A stretch of DNA of 64,000 nucleotides from Variovorax guangxiensis (GTDB lineage: Bacteria > Pseudomonadota > Gammaproteobacteria > Burkholderiales > Burkholderiaceae_C): contig NZ_RXFT01000005.1 in the NCBI RefSeq assembly GCF_003952165.1, positions 124,001-188,000 on the forward strand, given 5' to 3'. The stretch's first letter is position 1. Every line of letters starts with the position of its first letter. A program made the translations under genes and the position numbers. The notes under the pieces were generated by a model. The model made no database searches. It saw nothing but the letters and a program-made list of their open reading frames with translations, and was not told the DNA's origin. Shown one piece after another: positions 48,482-60,302 of this stretch.

Positions 48482-50029
48482 TCAGTTCACCATCCTCTCC
48501 TGGCCTGCCCAGTACGGCGCCTGCACCGCCTTGCGCATCACCTTGCCGTTGGGGTTCTTCGGCAGCGAGGCCACGAACTCGATGTGGCGCGGGCGCTTGA
48601 AGCCCGCCAGCCGCTCGCCGCAGAAAGCGTCGATGGCCGTGCCCTCGGCCGCGCGGCCGGGCTTGAGCACCACGTGCGCCGCCACCGACTCGCCCCACTT
48701 GTCGTCGGGAATCGCGAACACGCAGGCTTCCTGCACCGCTTCGTGCTGGAACAGCACCGCCTCTACCTCGGAGGGATAGACGTTGAAGCCGCCGCTGATG
48801 ACCATGTCCTTCTTGCGGTCGACGATGTAGACGTAGCCCTCCTCGTCCATGCGCGCGAGGTCGCCAGTGTGGTAGCGGCCGTTCTTCAGCACCTCGGCCG
48901 TGAGCTCGGGCGCGCGCCAGTAGCCGGCGAAGATGTCCTCGCCGCCGACCACGATCTCGCCGATCTCGCCGGTGGCCACCGGTTGGCCCTCGTCGTCGAG
49001 GATGCGCACGTCGCATTCGAGCAATGGGCGCCCGCACGAGGCCAGGCGCTCGGGCCGCGCGGCGCGGGCATGAAGGTGGTCGTGCGTGGTCAGCGCGCAC
49101 ACGCCAGAGGTGGTCTCGCCCGCGCCGTAGCCTTGCGACAGCACGGGGCCGAACACGTCCATGGCCTTGAGGATGCGCGCCGGCGCCATCGGCGCGGCGC
49201 CGTAGCCCAGGCGCTGCAGGTCGGGCAGCGGGCGGTATTGGCCCTCGAGCTCGCCCAGCAGCATGTTGATCATGGTCGGCACCATGAAGGTGTGCGTCAC
49301 GCGGTCGGCGCGCATGTCGGCGATGAAGCGCGCCGGCTCGAAGCCCGAGAACAGGCGGATCGTCACGCCGCTGCACAGCGCCGGCACGATCTGCATGCCC
49401 GAGGCATGCGTGACCGGTCCCACCAGGCCGAGGATGTGCCCTTCGTGCATGCCCTCGGAGCGGATCAGGAACTTGCGCAGCTGCGCGAGCCGGTTGCCGA
49501 AGGTCTGCATCGCGGCCTTCAGCACGCCCGATGAGCCCGAGGTGTAGTGCAGCACCGCGAGCTCGTCGGCATGCACCTCCACCGGCGCGAAGACATCGCT
49601 GGCGCGAGCGAGCGCGGCCTCGTAGTTCGTCGCGGCATCGCCGTCCAGCAGCAGCAGGCGCGGCATCTCGCCGCGGATGTGCGCCCGGAAGCTCTCGGCG
49701 CGCTCGCTGGTGGTGACGATGATCGCGGCCTCGCTGTTGGCCGCGATCTCGCCCACCTCGCTCGGTGACAGGCGCGAGTTGAACGGCGCCTTCACCAGGC
49801 CGGCCTTGTAGCAGGCGATCTCGATCTCGACGATCTCGGCGCAGTTGGCCAGGTAGATGCCCACGCGGTCGCCGCGCGCGAGGCCGAGGCCCAGCAGCGC
49901 GTTGGCGAGGCGGTTGCTGCGCTGTTCCAGTTCGGCGTAGCTGAGCGTGCGCGCGGGGCTCATCACCGCGATGCGCCGGCCGTTGGCACGCGCGCTGCGC
50001 GCCACGAGAGCGCCGACATTGGCGACCAC
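48482..50029 (-). CDS. AMP-forming acyl-CoA synthetase
   Basis: A 515-residue acyl-CoA synthetase if started at the GTG at 50029. Motifs are YTSGSSGVLKAA (a variant of TSGTTGxPKG), GYGAGETTS, the GRYHTGDLARMDEEGYVYIVDRKKDM hinge and NPNGKVMRKAV with its catalytic Lys. A much better ribosome site (AGGAG) lies upstream, six bases before an in-frame ATC at 50057-50059, so the true start could be that ATC, giving 525 residues. It is followed immediately by the acyl-CoA dehydrogenase; together they would activate and oxidise an unidentified carboxylic acid. Confidence 0.9.
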   Translation of the reverse strand: MVANVGALVARSARANGRRIAVMSPARTLSYAELEQRSNRLANALLGLGLARGDRVGIYLANCAEIVEIEIACYKAGLVKAPFNSRLSPSEVGEIAANSEAAIIVTTSERAESFRAHIRGEMPRLLLLDGDAATNYEAALARASDVFAPVEVHADELAVLHYTSGSSGVLKAAMQTFGNRLAQLRKFLIRSEGMHEGHILGLVGPVTHASGMQIVPALCSGVTIRLFSGFEPARFIADMRADRVTHTFMVPTMINMLLGELEGQYRPLPDLQRLGYGAAPMAPARILKAMDVFGPVLSQGYGAGETTSGVCALTTHDHLHARAARPERLASCGRPLLECDVRILDDEGQPVATGEIGEIVVGGEDIFAGYWRAPELTAEVLKNGRYHTGDLARMDEEGYVYIVDRKKDMVISGGFNVYPSEVEAVLFQHEAVQEACVFAIPDDKWGESVAAHVVLKPGRAAEGTAIDAFCGERLAGFKRPRHIEFVASLPKNPNGKVMRKAVQAPYWAGQERMVN

Positions 50030-50187
50030 GCGCCTTGGGGAAATGGATGGGGGATTGATGCTTGTCTCCTGGGTGCCGCCCTTTGCGGTTCACGGCACTG
50101 TTCCAGAAGCGGCGCCGCAGGAGAAATACTGTTTGCTGATCCGCGGCCATCAACGGAATTGATGGCCCGTTGTGCCTCGGCGTGAGC

Positions 50188-51189
50188 TCAGCCGCGCATC
50201 ATCCACTCGGCCATCCACTTGCGCTGCCTGATCAGGCTCCGTGCCTCGGAGGTCAGCGCATCCACCACCACCTGCGTGACGGCATCGAGCGGCCGCTCGG
50301 CGGTGACCAGCGTGTATGCGCGCGAAAGCTCCGGGTTCACCACGCGCGCGACCAGCCAGCCTTCGCGCGGCGCCGGGCTGTCGTTCAGCGCACAGGCCGG
50401 CACGAAGGTGAAGCCGGCGCCGCTGAGGTAGAGCGAGCGGATCACGCGCGCGGAATCGTGCTCGTGGACGATGTTCAGCGGCACGCCGCGAGCGCTCGCA
50501 GCGCCCTCCACCGCCTGCCGGATCGCGAAGCGGCGCGACTGCAGCACCAGCGGTTGAGCGGCGGCGTCGGCGAGGTCGATCAGCGGATAGGCGGGCGCAC
50601 CGGCATCCGGCTTCGTCGCGGAGCGCCGACGGCCCGCGGGCGCCGCGCGCAGCAGCCGGGCGACGCGGCCATCGGTATCGCGTCCGCAGAAGTACATGCC
50701 CTCCTGCGCCATCGGCCTGCAGCGCAAGCCTTCGAGAGGCGGCGTGTCGACCAGGATGCCCACGTCGGCGCGGCGCTCGAGCACGGCCTTGCACACCGTC
50801 AGGCTCAGGCCGTCGAGCACGAAGACGCGCACGCGCGGGTGCGACTCCTTGAGCGCGGCCAGCACCGGCCCCATCAGCAGCGAGGCGAGCAGGAACGGAA
50901 TGGCCAGCGTGACCGAGCCTTCGGGCCCCTGCGGCAGGCGCTGGATGCGCTCGCGCATGGCCTCGGCATCGCTCAGCAGGCGGCGGGCGTCGTCATACAG
51001 CCGCAGGCCGGCCGACGTGGGCGTGACGCCGGCATGCGAGCGTTCGAAGAGCTGCACGCCGAGCTCGCTTTCCAGCTTCTTGATCTGCGCCGTGAGCGCC
51101 GGCTGCGCCACGTAGAGCGCCCCGGCCGCACGGGAGAGGCTGCCGGCTTCGAGCACGGCGATGAAATAGCGGAGTGTGCGCAGGTCCAT
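50188..51189 (-). CDS. LysR-family transcriptional regulator
   Basis: A 333-residue LysR protein beginning MDLRTLRYFIAVLEAGSLSRAAGALYVAQPALTAQI, with a clear N-terminal helix-turn-helix and effector domain. It is upstream of the acyl-CoA synthetase/dehydrogenase/TctC genes on the same strand and is a likely regulator of them. Two dyads (51265-51304) lie 75-115 bases before its start. A stretch of Arg/Ala near the middle (RAAPAGRRRSATKP) is an insertion in the effector domain. Confidence 0.92.
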   Translation of the reverse strand: MDLRTLRYFIAVLEAGSLSRAAGALYVAQPALTAQIKKLESELGVQLFERSHAGVTPTSAGLRLYDDARRLLSDAEAMRERIQRLPQGPEGSVTLAIPFLLASLLMGPVLAALKESHPRVRVFVLDGLSLTVCKAVLERRADVGILVDTPPLEGLRCRPMAQEGMYFCGRDTDGRVARLLRAAPAGRRRSATKPDAGAPAYPLIDLADAAAQPLVLQSRRFAIRQAVEGAASARGVPLNIVHEHDSARVIRSLYLSGAGFTFVPACALNDSPAPREGWLVARVVNPELSRAYTLVTAERPLDAVTQVVVDALTSEARSLIRQRKWMAEWMMRG

Positions 51190-51264
51190 GCTGGCTACTA
51201 TGCCTCGCGGCGCCGCAGCGGCTCCGGCGATGGACTTGCGGGCCTGGCAAACCCTGATCGGCCA

Positions 51265-51304
51265 TCAGACATATGTTTGAAAATCAGACACGCCATTTGT
51301 CTGA
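51265..51304. promoter_or_regulatory. Two adjacent dyads sharing TCAGACA, probable LysR sites
   Basis: The first site is TCAGACATATGTTTGA (51265-51280), a palindrome with one mismatched pair; the second is TCAGACA, seven bases, TGTCTGA (51284-51304), a perfect inverted repeat. They share the arm TCAGACA and lie in a short AT-richer block between the divergent LysR and integrase-fragment genes. Confidence 0.65.
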
Positions 51305-51461
51305 ATCGACGACACCATCCGATCAACGGATCGGGAAATCTCTTGTGGATCAACGCGCAGGCGCACTGGCATGCCCCATGCAAAGCACAGCCGATCCGAT
51401 CCACAACACGCGCGGAATCATCGCGGGCCGCCGCTCTTCCCGTTTCGCGCCTGGAGACACC

Positions 51462-51830
51462 ATGGACACCCTTCTTCAATCTCGCGCGGACGCGCCCCAG
51501 GCGCACGACAGCGTCGCCGCGTGGTTCGACCCGCTGCTGTCCGAAAGGCTCGCGCAGGCCGGCTTCGGCACGCTGGAGCAGCTGGCGCAACGCATCAACG
51601 ATGCCGGCGTGACCTGGTGGTATCCGGTGCGGGGCATCGGCGTGAGACGGGCCGAGCGCGTCGTGCAATGGCTGCACGAGCAGCAGCAGAGCACGGGCAT
51701 GGAGGTGAACCTGCGCGGCCTGCGCGAACACGGGCGGGCGCGGTCGTCGTCATGCGCAGGCGCGCAGGCTGCGGTGGAGTGCGGCTCGGATAATGCGGGC
51801 TTCGTGTCAGCAGCAACAAGGCAAGGATGA
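51462..51830 (+). pseudogene. N-terminal fragment of a phage-type integrase
   Basis: A 122-residue frame. Residues about 17-85 (VAAWFDPLLSERLAQAGFGT, then LAQRINDAGVTWWYPVRGIG and RRAERVVQWLHEQ) match the SAM-like N-terminal domain found in front of tyrosine recombinases of the phage-integrase type in Burkholderiales. The catalytic domain (Arg, His, Tyr) is absent and the last 35 residues are low-complexity, so the gene is truncated or the domain survives alone. GGAG precedes the ATG, and the stop overlaps the next gene by four bases, which hints at retained translation. Confidence 0.65.
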
Positions 51831-52480
51831 GCGCCGCGGATTTTCTTTTTTCTCCCGAAGTACAGAAGCTGCTCACGGTCTTGTACGCGGCACCGGCCGA
51901 CGAGCAGTTCCCGACCGCCGAACTCGCGCGGCGCGCCAGGCTGGCGGAACCCGAAGCCACGGCCACCGTCGGGCACCTGGTCAGCAGCGGCATCGTGAAG
52001 CGCCAGGCAGCGAAGGCCGAGCAGCCCGAGACCATCCGGATCGACCGCTCCTTCGTCTTCCACGACCAGCTGCGCAGCATCGCGCTGCGCTCCTTCGCCG
52101 CGGCGGAGCCGATCCGCTCCATGCTGCGGTCCAGGTTCAAGGACTCCGTCGTGCGCGCCTTCGTGCTGGGCGAAGACGAGCAGGGCACCTTGGAACTGCT
52201 GGTCGCGCACGGCCAGTTGGTGCCCGACGAAGCCGCCATGACGGCGGCCTGCCAGAAACTGTCGAAATCCATGGGCAGGCATCTGAAGGTGCACGTCGTT
52301 CCGCTCACGCGGCTCAACGGCATGCAGCCGCGCGATCCGCTGGCGTCGAAGCTCGCCGCGGCCACGGTGCACGAGATCATCGCGCTGGGGGACACCAAGG
52401 CGGCGCTCCCCGTGGAACGTGGCGGGCTGCTGCAGGCGGCGAGGAAGAGGCTGGCGACCCTGGGCAGACCGCCAGCGTGA
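51827..52480 (+). CDS. Winged-helix protein with inactive nucleotidyltransferase-like domain
   Basis: A 217-residue protein. Residues about 5-75 are a winged helix (LFSPEVQKLLTVLYAAP, then FPTAELARRARLAEPEATATV and LVSSGIVKRQ) and residues about 82-150 resemble the MNT-type nucleotidyltransferase domain of regulators with this layout. Where active members have G-S and an Asp-x-Asp motif, this protein has VLGEDEQGTLELLV, so the domain should be inactive. It probably acts as a DNA-binding regulator. The ATG overlaps the preceding fragment's stop. Confidence 0.6.
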   Translation: MSAADFLFSPEVQKLLTVLYAAPADEQFPTAELARRARLAEPEATATVGHLVSSGIVKRQAAKAEQPETIRIDRSFVFHDQLRSIALRSFAAAEPIRSMLRSRFKDSVVRAFVLGEDEQGTLELLVAHGQLVPDEAAMTAACQKLSKSMGRHLKVHVVPLTRLNGMQPRDPLASKLAAATVHEIIALGDTKAALPVERGGLLQAARKRLATLGRPPA

Positions 52481-52547
52481 TCCTCAGGAGAAGGACGACA
52501 CCAGCAAGATGGCCGGCAACCCGGCCTGCCGCCGGGCGTGGCTGCGA

Positions 52548-52625
52548 TCAGAAGACGCCGAAAACCTTCAGCAGGATGATCACGCCGATCGGTACGCCGC
52601 ACAGCCAGAGGATGATGCTTTTCAT
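52548..52625 (-). CDS. 25-residue single-helix membrane peptide
   Basis: A very short gene encoding MKSIILWLCGVPIGVIILLK and five more residues (VFGVF), almost entirely one membrane helix with a central Gly-Val-Pro-Ile. AGGAGA lies five bases before the ATG, a better ribosome site than that of many long genes here, and a TGA closes it. Short peptides of this type with a W-L-x-G-V-P core recur in proteobacteria; their role is unknown. It lies in the gap between the gene ending at 52480 and ssb. Confidence 0.7.
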   Translation of the reverse strand: MKSIILWLCGVPIGVIILLKVFGVF

Positions 52626-52784
52626 GGGGGTCTCCTGTTCATTGGAGCGGCAACCTTAGCGAGCGCCTGGCTGGCGCCGAGACGGAAAAGGACGGACGGC
52701 GGGGTAGGCGCACTTCCACGCGCACCTCGCGCGAACTTCACGCGAGCCAATGCACGACGGCACCCGCCGGACTCCGAAATAGAA

Positions 52785-52816
52785 AGAGCCGCTTTCCCCA
52801 AAGGGAAAGCGGCTCT
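52785..52816 (-). terminator. Rho-independent terminator after ssb
   Basis: A perfect 14-base stem (AGAGCCGCTTTCCC and its complement) with a four-base loop lies 24 bases beyond the ssb stop, followed on the minus strand by TTCTATTT. It ends the ssb transcript. Confidence 0.85.
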
Positions 52817-52839
52817 CTATTTGCAAAAACTTGTCCGGA

Positions 52840-53379
52840 TTAGAACGGAATGTCGTCGTCCATGTCATCGAAGCCCGACGACGACTTGGCCGGTGCCTGG
52901 CGCGGAGCCGGCGCCGGAGCGCGCGGTGCGGCCGCGGGTGCGCGCGGGGCGTAGCCGCCACCACCACCACCGCCGCCTTGCGAGTAGCCGCCGCCACCGC
53001 CGTAGCCGTCGTCGTCGCTGGGACCCGACGGGCCGCCCTGGCCCTGGCGGCTGCCGAGCATCTGCATCTGGTCGGCGCGGATTTCGGTGGTGTACTTTTC
53101 GATGCCGTCCTTGTCGGTCCACTTGCGCGTGCGCAGGCTGCCTTCGACATACACCTGCGAGCCCTTGCGCAGGTACTGGCCGGCGATTTCGGCCAGGCGG
53201 CCGTTGAAGACGATGCGGTGCCACTCGGTGGCTTCGCGCATTTCGCCGCTTTGCTTGTCCTTCCAGCGATCGGTGGTGGCCACTGTGACGTTCGCGACCT
53301 GGTCGCCGCTCGGGAATGTACGCATCTCGGGGTCTCGCCCCAGATTGCCGACGACGATGACTTTATTGACCGATGCCAT
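52840..53379 (-). CDS. ssb: Single-stranded DNA-binding protein
   Basis: A 179-residue SSB. The OB fold fills residues 1-110 ([53 protein letters not shown]), then a long Gly-rich and Pro/Ala-rich linker, and the acidic tip DDDIPF that binds repair and replication partners. It coats single-stranded DNA as a tetramer. It is separated from uvrA by a ClC gene. AGGGGC precedes the ATG. Confidence 0.97.
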   Translation of the reverse strand: MASVNKVIVVGNLGRDPEMRTFPSGDQVANVTVATTDRWKDKQSGEMREATEWHRIVFNGRLAEIAGQYLRKGSQVYVEGSLRTRKWTDKDGIEKYTTEIRADQMQMLGSRQGQGGPSGPSDDDGYGGGGGYSQGGGGGGGGYAPRAPAAAPRAPAPAPRQAPAKSSSGFDDMDDDIPF

Positions 53380-53487
53380 ATGCACTGCCCCTGATAAGTG
53401 GATGGAGGAGAAGGTTGAGAAGAACCCTCGATTGTGCCCCAAGGCGACTGCCCGCAATCCCCTGAGGTGCCAGAATGGCCCGGACCG

Positions 53488-54879
53488 ATGAATCGCGAAC
53501 CCGACTTTTTCGAGCATCTGCGCGCCGAGCTGTCCAGCGGGCGGATCTGGCTCGACCGTGCCATCGTGCTGGGCTACGCCATCGCGGCGGGCCTCTTCGT
53601 GGTGGGCTTCACGCTGGCCAGCGACTGGGCCTTCGGCCAGTTCCACCGCTTCTACCGCGCCTGGCCCTGGGCCCTGCTGCTGACCACGCCGCTGATCACG
53701 GCCGGCATCGTCTGGTTCACCCTGCGCTTCTTTCCCGGCGCGGGCGGCTCGGGCATCCCGCAGATCAAGGCCGCGCTACACCCGGCCCTGCCCGACGAGC
53801 GGCGCTTCGTGTTCGCCTCGCTGCGGCTGACGGTCGCGAAGATCGGGCTGGGCATGGCCGGTTTCGCGGCTGGCCTGTCGATAGGGCGCGAGGGCCCCTC
53901 CGTGCAGGTGGCGGCGGGCGTGATGCAGCACGCGCGGCGCTGGCTGTCGCCCAACACGTCCATCGACGGGCGCGCGCTGCTGGTGGCCGGCGGCGCGGCC
54001 GGCATCGCGGCGGCCTTCAATGCGCCGCTGGCGGGCGTGGTGTTCGCCATCGAGGAGCTGTCGGGGCGGCTGGAGGCGCGCTCCAGCGGGCTGATCATCA
54101 CGGCCATCGTGCTGGCGGGCCTGGTGGCTGTGTCCGCCTTCGGCAACGTCAGCTATTTCGGCGTGATCCGTGTGCCGCGGCTGGGCTGGGACGTGCTCGG
54201 GCCAGGCCTGCTGGTCACGCTGCTGAGCGGCGCCGCGGGCGGGCTCTTCGCGCGGCTGCTGATCGCCTCGCTCACCGGCACGGCCGGGCGCTTCAACCGC
54301 TGGCGGGCGCGCTTTCCGGTGCGCTTCGCGGCGGTCGGCGGGCTGGCTGTGGCCGTCATCGGGCTGGTCACGGGCGGCGTCACCTTCGGCGCTGGCTCGG
54401 AGGCGGCCAAGCAGATGCTGCAGGGCCACGACGAGCTGACGCCGCTGTACACCGTGCTCAAGTTCGTCGCCACCTGGCTCACGGCCTGGTGCGGCGTGCC
54501 GGGCGGGATCTTCGCGCCCTCGCTGTCCATCGGCGCGGGCATCGGCGACGCGGTGGCCCGGTTCGCAAGCAGCGAGCAGGGGCCGGCGCTCATCGCCATG
54601 GGCATGGCCGGCTTCCTCGCGGCGGTGACGCAGGCGCCGCTGACCGCCTTCATCATCGTGATGGAGATGGTCGACGGCCACTCGATGGTGCTGAGCCTGA
54701 TGGCCGCCGCGATGCTGGCCAGCCTGGTCTCGCGCATGATCAGCCGGCCGCTGTACGACACGCTGGCCGAGCACATGGTGAGCCGTGCGATCAGCACCTC
54801 CACCGGCACCGAAGCGGTGCACCCGCCGCCGGCAGAAGCCCCGAAGTCCGAACCGCCGGTTCCCTCCGGCTCGCCATGA
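53488..54879 (+). CDS. ClC-family chloride channel or H+/Cl- antiporter
   Basis: A 463-residue ClC protein with about 18 intramembrane helices. The ion-selectivity motifs are [18 protein letters not shown] and [26 protein letters not shown] follows the second. The gating Glu in GREGP is present. The proton-pathway Glu of true antiporters cannot be placed without alignment. The ATG at 53488 has no ribosome site but follows a CAGAAT -10-like stretch by eleven bases, suggesting a leaderless message. Confidence 0.93.
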   Translation: MNREPDFFEHLRAELSSGRIWLDRAIVLGYAIAAGLFVVGFTLASDWAFGQFHRFYRAWPWALLLTTPLITAGIVWFTLRFFPGAGGSGIPQIKAALHPALPDERRFVFASLRLTVAKIGLGMAGFAAGLSIGREGPSVQVAAGVMQHARRWLSPNTSIDGRALLVAGGAAGIAAAFNAPLAGVVFAIEELSGRLEARSSGLIITAIVLAGLVAVSAFGNVSYFGVIRVPRLGWDVLGPGLLVTLLSGAAGGLFARLLIASLTGTAGRFNRWRARFPVRFAAVGGLAVAVIGLVTGGVTFGAGSEAAKQMLQGHDELTPLYTVLKFVATWLTAWCGVPGGIFAPSLSIGAGIGDAVARFASSEQGPALIAMGMAGFLAAVTQAPLTAFIIVMEMVDGHSMVLSLMAAAMLASLVSRMISRPLYDTLAEHMVSRAISTSTGTEAVHPPPAEAPKSEPPVPSGSP

Positions 54880-54928
54880 AATCGTCGGCGGTCTATCATG
54901 TCCGGTTGCCCTCGGACGATCGCCTCCC

Positions 54929-58018
<3,090 letters not shown>

Positions 58019-58049
58019 TCGAGGGGACGGGCTCGATCATGTCCGATCG

Positions 58050-58529
58050 TCAGTCCCCCAACAAACCTCGCTGACCGTTCTCGAACCAGGCTGAATCGAA
58101 GCCATCCGCCAAAAGGATTGGCTTGACGACGCTGGAACCAGCGTCGTTCAGACGGCGCAAGTACTTCACCAGAGTTTGAGCATCTTCCGTAAGGATGTGC
58201 GTCAACGATTCGCAGATCGCCTGGGCGATCAGCTTGATATCGTCCTTTACAGCGCTTCGGTCATCACCGCTATCCCGCTGGAGATCGCGCATGAGCAATC
58301 CTGCAGTCATGGCATGGTCGATGTTGAACGGAAGCACTTCGAAATTGCGCAAAGGCAAATCGGTAACCGCCTGCTTGACTTGGAATTCCGATGCCGCAAT
58401 TGCGGAAAGGTACAACGGAACACCGCGCTTCAGAGCTTCCCTCAAATAGCTGACCGCAGCTTGATGATGAGCACGCGCCGGATCAGCCAGTGAGATCAGA
58501 TAGCTCGTATCAAGCAGGATTGCACTCAC
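58050..58529 (-). CDS. PIN-domain protein (VapC-like)
   Basis: A 159-residue PIN-domain nuclease. The acidic cluster is D7 (ILLDTSYLI), E48 (ASEFQ), D96/D97 (VKDDIKLIA) and D116 (LTEDA), all needed for metal-dependent RNA cleavage and all present. The GTG at 58529 overlaps the stop of the preceding gene by four bases (GTGA), after AAGGA. The GC content of this gene and its partner is clearly lower than around them, a sign of acquisition. Confidence 0.82.
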   Translation of the reverse strand: MSAILLDTSYLISLADPARAHHQAAVSYLREALKRGVPLYLSAIAASEFQVKQAVTDLPLRNFEVLPFNIDHAMTAGLLMRDLQRDSGDDRSAVKDDIKLIAQAICESLTHILTEDAQTLVKYLRRLNDAGSSVVKPILLADGFDSAWFENGQRGLLGD

Positions 58530-59296
58530 TCCTTGCCTCCCCGGAGTTCGTCAATCCATGCCCCTGCGTCAGGCACGTCACGCCAGGCCTTGGCTCCTCG
58601 CTGAGTCAGGCGCTCGAGGTCCTTCTCGTTGAACCGGCTTTCGTGCTCGACGAATTCCAGCAACCTGGCGCCCCGATACTCGCGCGTTATGACGTTGTAC
58701 TCCGCAACGATCCGGACCATCGCCGGCTTGTAAAGCCGGTTGATCTTTTCGTCGCGCAGCATTTCGCGCGCAGCATCGACCAACAGTATCTTTCCGTCCG
58801 GAAGACGAATATGGGCGTTTGGTTTCGACTGCCCACCCATGTCTTCGATCTCGCCACGCACATAGCGTTCGACACGCACCCACTGGTCCGCATCGTCGGC
58901 GTGGAAATCGGACTCGGCGCTGATCACAATTGCCGCAGACAGAAAGTCAGCTCCGATGCTCACGCGCCAACGACGACCGCCGCGCGCATTCTTCTGCCAT
59001 CGCTCGACCACCGCACGCCGCTTCGGCCCGATGTCATCCATCTCCTGACTGTGAGCGAGTTTTCTCAGATCGCTCAACAGAACAGGATTGGCCGTGGGTG
59101 CTGTTCGAATGGCAAAGGAGCCCTTTTCGATGGAAACATCGAGTGCGCTGGTATCGACGTCGTTGCCATCCCCCCGAAGAAATTCGTCAACATCTTTTGC
59201 AAAATTGCGGAGTATGGACAGGGGCACACGGTCGGGCGAGATCTCATATCCGGCCGACTCATCGTGCAACGCTATCAGCAACTCTTGCGCTTCCAT
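58526..59296 (-). CDS. Unknown protein coupled to the PIN gene
   Basis: A 256-residue soluble protein I do not recognise. It opens MEAQELLIALHDESAGYEIS and has a beta-rich central part (RWRVSIGADFLSAAIVISAE, RYVRGEIEDMGG, HIRLPDGKILLVDA) and an acidic C terminus. It has no obvious DNA-binding motif, and at 256 residues it is longer than ordinary VapB antitoxins. The overlap with the PIN gene suggests the two work together, for example as partner and effector, but this is inference. Base composition is lower in GC than in the flanking genes. Confidence 0.7.
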   Translation of the reverse strand: MEAQELLIALHDESAGYEISPDRVPLSILRNFAKDVDEFLRGDGNDVDTSALDVSIEKGSFAIRTAPTANPVLLSDLRKLAHSQEMDDIGPKRRAVVERWQKNARGGRRWRVSIGADFLSAAIVISAESDFHADDADQWVRVERYVRGEIEDMGGQSKPNAHIRLPDGKILLVDAAREMLRDEKINRLYKPAMVRIVAEYNVITREYRGARLLEFVEHESRFNEKDLERLTQRGAKAWRDVPDAGAWIDELRGGKE

Positions 59297-59396
59297 CTGG
59301 GCATTCTAGATTCCGAAGCCATTTCCTTGTAGGGGCACCAGCATGCATCGAGCCATCGCAGGCATGAATGCACAGACCGCGCCACAATCGCGCCCC

Positions 59397-60287
59397 ATGC
59401 CCTCCTTCACCCCGCGCCAGTTCGTCATCCTCGTTCTCCTGACCCTCGCCTGGGGTTTCAACTGGCCGGTGATGAAGCTCGGCGTGGCCGACTATCCGCC
59501 GCTGGGCTTCCGCGCGATCTCGATCTGGCTCGGGCTGCCGGTGCTGGCCGTCGCGCTGGTGTGGCTCAAGGTGCCGTTCCGCGTGCCTCGCAGCGCATGG
59601 CCCGAGCTGGTGTGGCTGGGCGCCACCAACATGTTCGTCTGGCACGCCTGCATCATCCTCGCGGTGAAGGCGCTCTCGGGCGGGCGCGCGGCGATCCTGG
59701 GCTACACGATGCCGGTGTTCTCCGCCGTCATCGGTGCGCTGCTCTTCTCTGCGGCGCTCACGCGGCGCGCATGGCTGGGCGTGGGTGCCTGCGCGATCGG
59801 CGTGGGGCTCTTGCTGTGGCACGAGCTCACGAACCTCTCGGGCCGCCCCGGCTACGTGGCGCTGGCACTGGTGGCCGCAGCCACATGGGCGCTGGGCACG
59901 CAGCTTCTGCGCCACACGCGCATCGGCCTGCCTACGCTCACGCTTTCCTTCTGGATGACGGCGATGACTGCGGTGGTGATGACGGTGCTGTCGCTGCTCT
60001 TCGAGCGCGACCAGCTCTACTGGCCCAACGGCGTGACGTGGGCTTCCATCGGCTACAACGCGGTGCTCATCTTCGGCTTCGCGCACGCCGCATGGTTCTA
60101 CCTCGCGCGCGGCCTGCCACCCATCGCTTCGACGCTGAGCGTGATGTTCATTCCGGTGCTCGGCGTGTTCAGCGGCGCGGTGTGGCTGGGCGAGGTCGTG
60201 CACTGGCAGGACTGGGTGGCGGTCGCGCTGATGGTGGTCGCCATCGCCTCGGTGCTCTGGCCCTCGCGCAGCGCGGCGAAGGCCTGA
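59397..60287 (+). CDS. DMT/EamA-family transporter
   Basis: A 296-residue permease with ten helices in two EamA repeats (LTLAWGFNWPVMKLG in the first; YVALALVAAATWALGTQLL in the second). Family members export amino acids and other small metabolites. The ATG at 59397 matches typical starts (MPSFTPRQF) and follows a CACAAT -10-like element by six bases; an ATG at 59343 with AGGGG before it would add 18 residues. Confidence 0.88.
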   Translation: MPSFTPRQFVILVLLTLAWGFNWPVMKLGVADYPPLGFRAISIWLGLPVLAVALVWLKVPFRVPRSAWPELVWLGATNMFVWHACIILAVKALSGGRAAILGYTMPVFSAVIGALLFSAALTRRAWLGVGACAIGVGLLLWHELTNLSGRPGYVALALVAAATWALGTQLLRHTRIGLPTLTLSFWMTAMTAVVMTVLSLLFERDQLYWPNGVTWASIGYNAVLIFGFAHAAWFYLARGLPPIASTLSVMFIPVLGVFSGAVWLGEVVHWQDWVAVALMVVAIASVLWPSRSAAKA

Positions 60288-60302
60288 GCGCGCCTTCTTT
60301 TT

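Noticed and set aside
52960..53000. Triplet-like CCACCACCACC repeat near ssb
   Set aside because: It is the coding sequence of the normal Gly-rich linker of SSB, not an independent microsatellite.
58050..59296. Ordinary VapBC toxin-antitoxin pair
   Set aside because: The upstream partner is 256 residues with no AbrB- or ribbon-helix-helix-like N terminus, unlike VapB antitoxins of 70-90 residues.
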